This document shows, in pieces, positions 34,301 through 37,197 of a DNA stretch of 37,197 bases. Positions within the stretch are counted from its first letter, which is position 1; each line of letters begins with the position of its first letter. This stretch comes from Kordia sp. (GTDB lineage Bacteria; Bacteroidota; Bacteroidia; Flavobacteriales; Flavobacteriaceae). Made by a program: the position numbers and the translations under genes. The stretch is from the NCBI RefSeq assembly GCF_022447245.1, contig NZ_JAKVBC010000044.1:1-37197 (forward strand), written 5' to 3'. The notes beneath the pieces were generated by a model, which was not told the DNA's origin, ran no database searches, and worked only from the letters and a program-made list of their open reading frames with translations.

Positions 34301-37017
34301 CGTCCCAACCTTCATTCACAGGAGAACTCTATTTTGATGTATATACAAAAATTGAAGATCAAAACTTTCCGCAAACAAACGAGCCATTGGTACAACTGCA
34401 TCAACGTTTTGAATATGACGGCACTCGTGATCAATTCAATAGCAACGTACGCTTGTGTGAAACTGTATACAACGATCATGTTGTAAACAGTGACCTAACC
34501 ATTACTGCGCAAACAGAAGATAAAAAATGTTATGCGTATATGGCAGACGGACAGCTTGCAAATGTTACGTACAGCTATGAAGGACTGGATGCACATACAA
34601 TTTCTTATAACTACAATGAAGTGCGACTTCCAGTAGGAAAGCAATACAAGCATCCAACAGAAAGTATGTATGACTTTGAATGGAAAACGGATTTGGATAA
34701 TTTTGCAAGACCACAAACCAATAGTTCTGTTTGGAATGGAGCTACTACACAAACTGGGCAGTATTACTATGATGCATTGGGTAACCTGCTTGTAAAAGGA
34801 ATGGGAACCACAGGGAATGCAACCAATCCGCATTTGGATTATCATTTCTTTAAGTTTGACATTCGCGATCAACTAACGCATCAAACGTCTACACATTTCC
34901 GATTTGGATTGAAATACGATCCTAAAGGAAACATCACAGATCAGTTTTGGAGCAATGAACTTCTCGATCCAACCAATGGCGCCAGTTCAAATATTCATCA
35001 ATACCATTACTATTACGATCAAATGAACAGATTGATAGGTGCGGATTACCGTTTAGGAACGCAATCTGGAAATCCATTTGCTAATGTTGAAGAATTATAT
35101 GGCAGCATTCCTAATGACTTCTTATGTGGAGACAATGGCATTGCTGTAGATGAATATCTGAATCCTTTTCTACATAGTTTACAATCACAAATTGACGAAG
35201 GGATAAATGTAGATACTGCTACGCATGCATTGAACAGTATACAGGTACTGCGTTCGGAATATGAAAGTGCAGATATTGCTTATAATGCAATGACGGAAGC
35301 TGAAAAGGAAAGATTTTTAGCCAATTATATAGCAAAATTAGATCGTGAAAGAATTGACTCTAAAGCCTTTGAAACGTATCGCGCAACACAGGAAAGAGAT
35401 AATAGACACTTGGATGCCTTGAGAGACGGTAGGATGACGCCTGCAAAGATGAAATACACACAAATATTGCTTTCAGGTTTTCCTGTGAGTAGTAGTGTTT
35501 CATGCTATGCAAATATCAATGCTACCATTTACGGCTTTTTACCGACGTTCCCATTCCCAACGAATATGACTAACAGTACAAAATATGATACTGCGTATTG
35601 GTATACTGCGAATGGAAACATCACCGATTTAAACCGAAATGATGACAATGGCATAAAAGCAGCACAAAACTATATGTATGGAAATGTGCAAAATAATCTA
35701 TTGACGGAAGTAGAATGGGATACCAATGGTGTTTTTGAAAACCATGCGTATAACTATGATACCAATGGAAATATCGTCAAAGATTCCAGAAACAACATTA
35801 TAAATATTTCTTATGATGATTATGACGAATTGCCAATGTCCATCACCAATGCCAACGGAACCCGAAAGTATCGTTACGATACCAATGGGCAGCGTATTGT
35901 AAAAGAGATTGATGCCACTAGCAAAAACTACTATTTGGATGGTGTTATTATCAATCAAAGTAATGAAGTAGTAAGTTATCAAACGCCTGAAGGATATGTA
36001 GCAGTTTCCAATGATGGCGCACTGATCCTTGCAGATTACTTCTATACTATTACCGATTGGCTTGGTACCAATAGAGCGGTTATGGATGCTACTGGAAGTG
36101 TAGTCAATGCAACCGATCACTATCCATTTGGAATGCGTATGCCAGCACGTCAATTTGTAACAGATGCCGAAGGAAAACGTTACCAGTACACGGGACACGA
36201 ATATGATGAAGAAACCACCTATGGTTATCATGGTGCACGATATTACAACCGCGAACTTGGCAGATACATGAACGTAGATCCATTGGCAGAACAATTTCAT
36301 GGATGGAGTAGCTACAACTATACCATGGGGAATCCTATCAATTTGATTGACCCTACAGGAGAAGGACCTACAGATTGGATAAAGAATAAAGATGGAGAAT
36401 ATGTTTGGGACAATACGGTAACAAATCCATCTCAGGTTAAAGAAGGACAAACCTATGTGGGGCCAGAAGATGATGACATTGTTAAAGATCTTTTTGAAAA
36501 AACAATATACAGTAATGATACCTATAATGTGGTACGATATCTTCCAGAATATGAAAAACAAATGAGAGGGGCACTGGCAACACACAAAAGTGCAAGAATT
36601 GATACACACTTATCAGTAAGTATCAGAGCGAATGTTTCTTATCAGGGCATTAGTGGAAGAACTTTTGAAGGAATAGATTTTATTGTGAGCGCATCTGGTC
36701 ATACAAGTGCTCCATTACAACCTTATGAAAATCTTGAATTTCACGAAACTAAAATGAGCTTTCACGGAGTAGACATGACTAAACAACCTTCTAGTAGAAC
36801 AGGATCGATTCGTGCACAAGCTGGGACTGGAGTCTACAAATATTCATGGAGTAAAGACAGGGTATATAATGACAAAGGGAAATCATATGATCGATGGGTA
36901 AAAGTAGAAGGTGCTTACAGTATTGGAGGCGCACCTGTAACGAATTGGAAGACACCATTTATTCCACTTACTAAATATACTTCAATTGGATTGAAAATTT
37001 CATTTAATAATAAATAA
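28312..37017 (+). CDS. Giant secreted RHS/YD-repeat protein with unknown C-terminal domain
   Basis: The 2901-residue protein begins with a Sec signal peptide (MNISKYFQILGLLLVTTQLTLAQ). The first part has the Bacteroidetes RHS opening (SIPLVNVTSRTMSFPIQLNY, VGLGWVLPVGSITRDYG) and an Asp/Asn-rich loop (DLNNNGIADDEDAGDW, about 348-363) resembling a calcium site. A beta-rich segment at about 1457-1641 looks like a carbohydrate-binding jelly roll. YD-type repeats dominate from about 1640 (FDEKGRPVAQKNAYG, YDPEGRLLKVVDPTG, YDTNGQRIVKEID). A helical, repeat-free insertion lies at about 2270-2396. The RHS core follows (DWLGTNRAV, YPFGMRMP, GARYYNRELGRYMNVDP, NPINLIDPTGE at 2674-2684). The last 218 residues are variable-type and unrecognised. 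RHS proteins usually form a shell around a C-terminal toxin. There is no type IX sorting domain, so the export route is open. Confidence 0.95.
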   Translation: MNISKYFQILGLLLVTTQLTLAQAPQKTFSEKLDGIKTSSKELTKSASSDNSSVGQSGAMSTSIPLVNVTSRTMSFPIQLNYTAGIKVDQQSSSVGLGWVLPVGSITRDYGAFEPDYSSTEHEGEMKSSVVGGNDGWLNPTGNSINPSVHNQILQYNALTAPENHQMPLSDFYHINVPGFGSNSFWNGGAVGSAHDWKWNEHENWLVDHSVKTFSIDQEYSRINEKDMGMGPTYEGDKTKFNTSANFAAAIGVLPYVINGKANFADVTSTNQVAYEDFNSFTITDENGTQYVFGRPLRGQKFILQESPYWSTDKGSSAGNSTMGNFWKLDYIAEWLLTEIRSADYEDLNNNGIADDEDAGDWIRFEYTEKTQRVETVPKNGTSSFYATVPKHREWSTFSQTDQASSLMRERAYLTKIITPIQEVDFTISKRFDVDHDYLAKPANRVGNEFYYEDRHCAAGANGSPSDFDIHYPVETMKYDSINVFTRLIDKSIYTTENTQTQGIVLKYAEKGSPEELAVSDYVIRDNNDTPKTRADGTHIGTPSQTYFDIEEFAQKDKRGKTTLLGIELFGGDMDASQKTQYEFEYAYNPSYSEIHKRNIIKQWTSPSVRQSGSPKADPRIGGNHTYTEQILQADGVSYQNTLHTNLPTYEFLVDIPFTQKHHKIETLVEAISFVDSGALDQGGYTVIEETIDPLLSPIKDVFGYLYAENCTNCAEAWSLTKITYPTGGQVSFEYEPGTFDAGDASNWDFDEKEMPLIKEYNALAKKRSYVQDAHNQYAESLGLGIGSNNRQKELTATFEMDVPTTFGIRLKKKTISDRVNLDVVIDYEYGTGHYSALPAEFVQSMYGTFNQFLILERLRHQWEVGNYGTPQPTGPQYINDFEEKMRHAALSGVALDDYRAVHFYEYVDEKMIDNSFTRTHYGPLDGIATVEYDDFNLYCIKRPNGYSYDNRYVLAKTALSLQPIQLLKVESFDANESTPYQEETYTYERTQLASYDFEVDYTQVGTAFNTIELWDNTFEIYWPITTSFNTNPISIGNVHFWILGAPGPGESGFGYLVSKSITDAHSLPYPSQSPYTYERWASFKTTLQKKQSNYKGLISTVEYDYNNRYQLAEEKLSAAYTPEQLITTYTYAYETYAAAPQNSFLTKNMLALPTETTTYLNTVLLGNAVSAKMITYDLNSYAIPRVEALYAYETPVDPNLGTFTLTPFDINASSNPNWRIAQNDNIAYNKPGQLMSSRANRLYSKTVFGNNINLPKASISSPIEAFDATYSGFEDFTGRHNIADWDNDDYQDEKWFTADIETGEELGFSTLVVQNPCGHPIPSGGLTTAETISKHLNYVMTDNTLGLVVGDVVEIKLTGGDYAVPANYSWSIETTVTAILDRTDYIANGTLPNWIDVQLKDYILCFADPLEFPESSYTLNGVFGGVVNPTDEGGAITISETIIKKKNPTYNLSKTYARTGKYSYKLPTLKDASESPTKTAVRPVNLTAPFPASGMACMDPYVAPSQQNECQWSYEASVWLKYDFDITAIGVGDSNLKSADIDGDDLYQRGTVSETDNQEGVKIICDVYNNDHTVLLERKVFYPESLSEDWQQYTVTMPVLIGGVKWLDVYVQNEREQIGASVSTYKSVFADDIIIYPTGAKYTYKTYDKFANGTFTINNNDVFTEAVFDEKGRPVAQKNAYGTTISEQAYFEHPNWSNQVNHITERMWVSSGVYNESRHYMDGFGKTKQAMISDLVKDARVVTESNYYNDKGFTTATFKPYTLPGAALEDTYDTDFIFNVQDLYSSSHALTEVVYEAKPEMKVASILPPRENSETAIIASQQDYISTDPLVAPYGTTPATQNYPAGSLLIHEMTDANGNVTKTYMDNRKRVILEEKTNGQNHVQYADGTIGMTTGNTIAQTWFVYDPEGRLLKVVDPTGKQNTYAYNSLGVIVKKTLADKGTSELRYDKYGQIRFIRDQKDIDATNSNTFNTDQFAYWKYDAWGRVTETGQKQVASSQPSFTGELYFDVYTKIEDQNFPQTNEPLVQLHQRFEYDGTRDQFNSNVRLCETVYNDHVVNSDLTITAQTEDKKCYAYMADGQLANVTYSYEGLDAHTISYNYNEVRLPVGKQYKHPTESMYDFEWKTDLDNFARPQTNSSVWNGATTQTGQYYYDALGNLLVKGMGTTGNATNPHLDYHFFKFDIRDQLTHQTSTHFRFGLKYDPKGNITDQFWSNELLDPTNGASSNIHQYHYYYDQMNRLIGADYRLGTQSGNPFANVEELYGSIPNDFLCGDNGIAVDEYLNPFLHSLQSQIDEGINVDTATHALNSIQVLRSEYESADIAYNAMTEAEKERFLANYIAKLDRERIDSKAFETYRATQERDNRHLDALRDGRMTPAKMKYTQILLSGFPVSSSVSCYANINATIYGFLPTFPFPTNMTNSTKYDTAYWYTANGNITDLNRNDDNGIKAAQNYMYGNVQNNLLTEVEWDTNGVFENHAYNYDTNGNIVKDSRNNIINISYDDYDELPMSITNANGTRKYRYDTNGQRIVKEIDATSKNYYLDGVIINQSNEVVSYQTPEGYVAVSNDGALILADYFYTITDWLGTNRAVMDATGSVVNATDHYPFGMRMPARQFVTDAEGKRYQYTGHEYDEETTYGYHGARYYNRELGRYMNVDPLAEQFHGWSSYNYTMGNPINLIDPTGEGPTDWIKNKDGEYVWDNTVTNPSQVKEGQTYVGPEDDDIVKDLFEKTIYSNDTYNVVRYLPEYEKQMRGALATHKSARIDTHLSVSIRANVSYQGISGRTFEGIDFIVSASGHTSAPLQPYENLEFHETKMSFHGVDMTKQPSSRTGSIRAQAGTGVYKYSWSKDRVYNDKGKSYDRWVKVEGAYSIGGAPVTNWKTPFIPLTKYTSIGLKISFNNK

Positions 37018-37025
37018 CATATCAA

Positions 37026-37057
37026 ATAAACAAACCTCTTTCGAGAGGTTTGTTTAT
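37026..37057 (+). terminator. Perfect hairpin with TTCG loop after the RHS gene
   Basis: A 14-bp perfect stem (ATAAACAAACCTCT and its inverse complement) closes a TTCG tetraloop, a very stable RNA loop. It is followed only by CATTTTG rather than a T-run, so it may be a terminator of limited efficiency or a transcript-stabilising element. It lies nine bases after the RHS stop. Confidence 0.65.
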
Positions 37058-37085
37058 CATTTTGAAAACCATAACATAAATATTA

Positions 37086-37197
37086 ATGAAAGATATGTCT
37101 CCCAATACAACATCACTAATACAAAACCCTCACAATTATATACTTGTTGGAAGTAAACATAAAGGTGATTATCTGGAAAAAAAGCAGGTTATTTATG
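37086..37197 (+). CDS. Partial gene downstream of RHS, possible immunity protein
   Basis: An ATG at 37086 opens a frame that stays open to the window edge (37 codons, beginning MKDMSPNTTSLIQNPHNYIL, then VGSKHKGDYLEKK). It has no signal peptide in the visible part, so it would act in the cytoplasm. Small genes directly after polymorphic RHS toxins usually encode the matching immunity protein, so that role is inferred purely from position. The 68-base gap contains the TTCG hairpin. The fragment is too short to name a family. Confidence 0.45.
   Translation, partial: MKDMSPNTTSLIQNPHNYILVGSKHKGDYLEKKQVIY

Noticed and set aside
35698-36609. 303-codon open frame on the minus strand inside the RHS gene
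   Set aside because: It lies wholly antisense to the intact RHS frame, has a composition dominated by Ile, Cys, Phe and Ser, and shows no domain. It is a by-product of the codon use of the YD-repeat region.

Overview
The window is AT-rich chromosomal DNA of a gliding bacterium in the phylum Bacteroidetes, almost certainly family Flavobacteriaceae. Three things support this: the gldB-gldC gliding genes, a division and cell wall (dcw) cluster with the Bacteroidetes gene order and a short FtsL-like protein, and start-proximal promoters of the TAnnTTTG type (the Bacteroidetes -7 element). The genus cannot be fixed from the sequence; a marine genus such as Kordia is possible.

Layout. Positions 1-1400 are decayed. 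They hold four CGGA repeats on a helical phase, an IS110-type transposase remnant broken by stops and frameshifts, and an open but interrupted frame of unknown origin. Next come dnaG (TTG start, zinc ligands lost), a secreted protein of unknown function, and on the minus strand an orphan LuxR-type response regulator with a Glu at the phosphorylation site, plus nadE. gldB, gldC and a small unknown gene follow on the plus strand. Then come a DUF5995 protein (-), a small CxxC protein (+), and an alpha/beta hydrolase-engB pair (-).

Positions 10.68-26.6 kb are the dcw cluster on the plus strand: mraZ, rsmH, ftsL-like, ftsI, murE, mraY, murD, ftsW, murG, murC, ftsQ, ftsA, ftsZ. These genes make lipid II (MurE, MurD, MurC, MraY, MurG), polymerise and cross-link it at the septum (FtsW, FtsI) and build the divisome (FtsL, FtsQ, FtsA, FtsZ). 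murF and ddl are not in it. The cluster begins with three GTGG boxes spaced exactly 10 bp apart, a good candidate for the MraZ operator, overlapping the -33 region of a TATATTTG promoter; this also fixes the mraZ start. Repeat-like intergenic DNA interrupts the cluster around murD, ftsW and murG. ftsZ ends at a hairpin terminator and is followed by a yqeY-like gene.

A tRNA-Arg(TCG) with a strong terminator ends the core region. About 1 kb of non-coding, apparently decayed DNA leads to a 2901-residue secreted RHS/YD-repeat protein with an intact RHS core and a 218-residue C-terminal domain that I do not recognise. A UUCG-loop hairpin and the start of another gene, possibly its immunity partner, close the window. 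This RHS locus is the best candidate for something undescribed.
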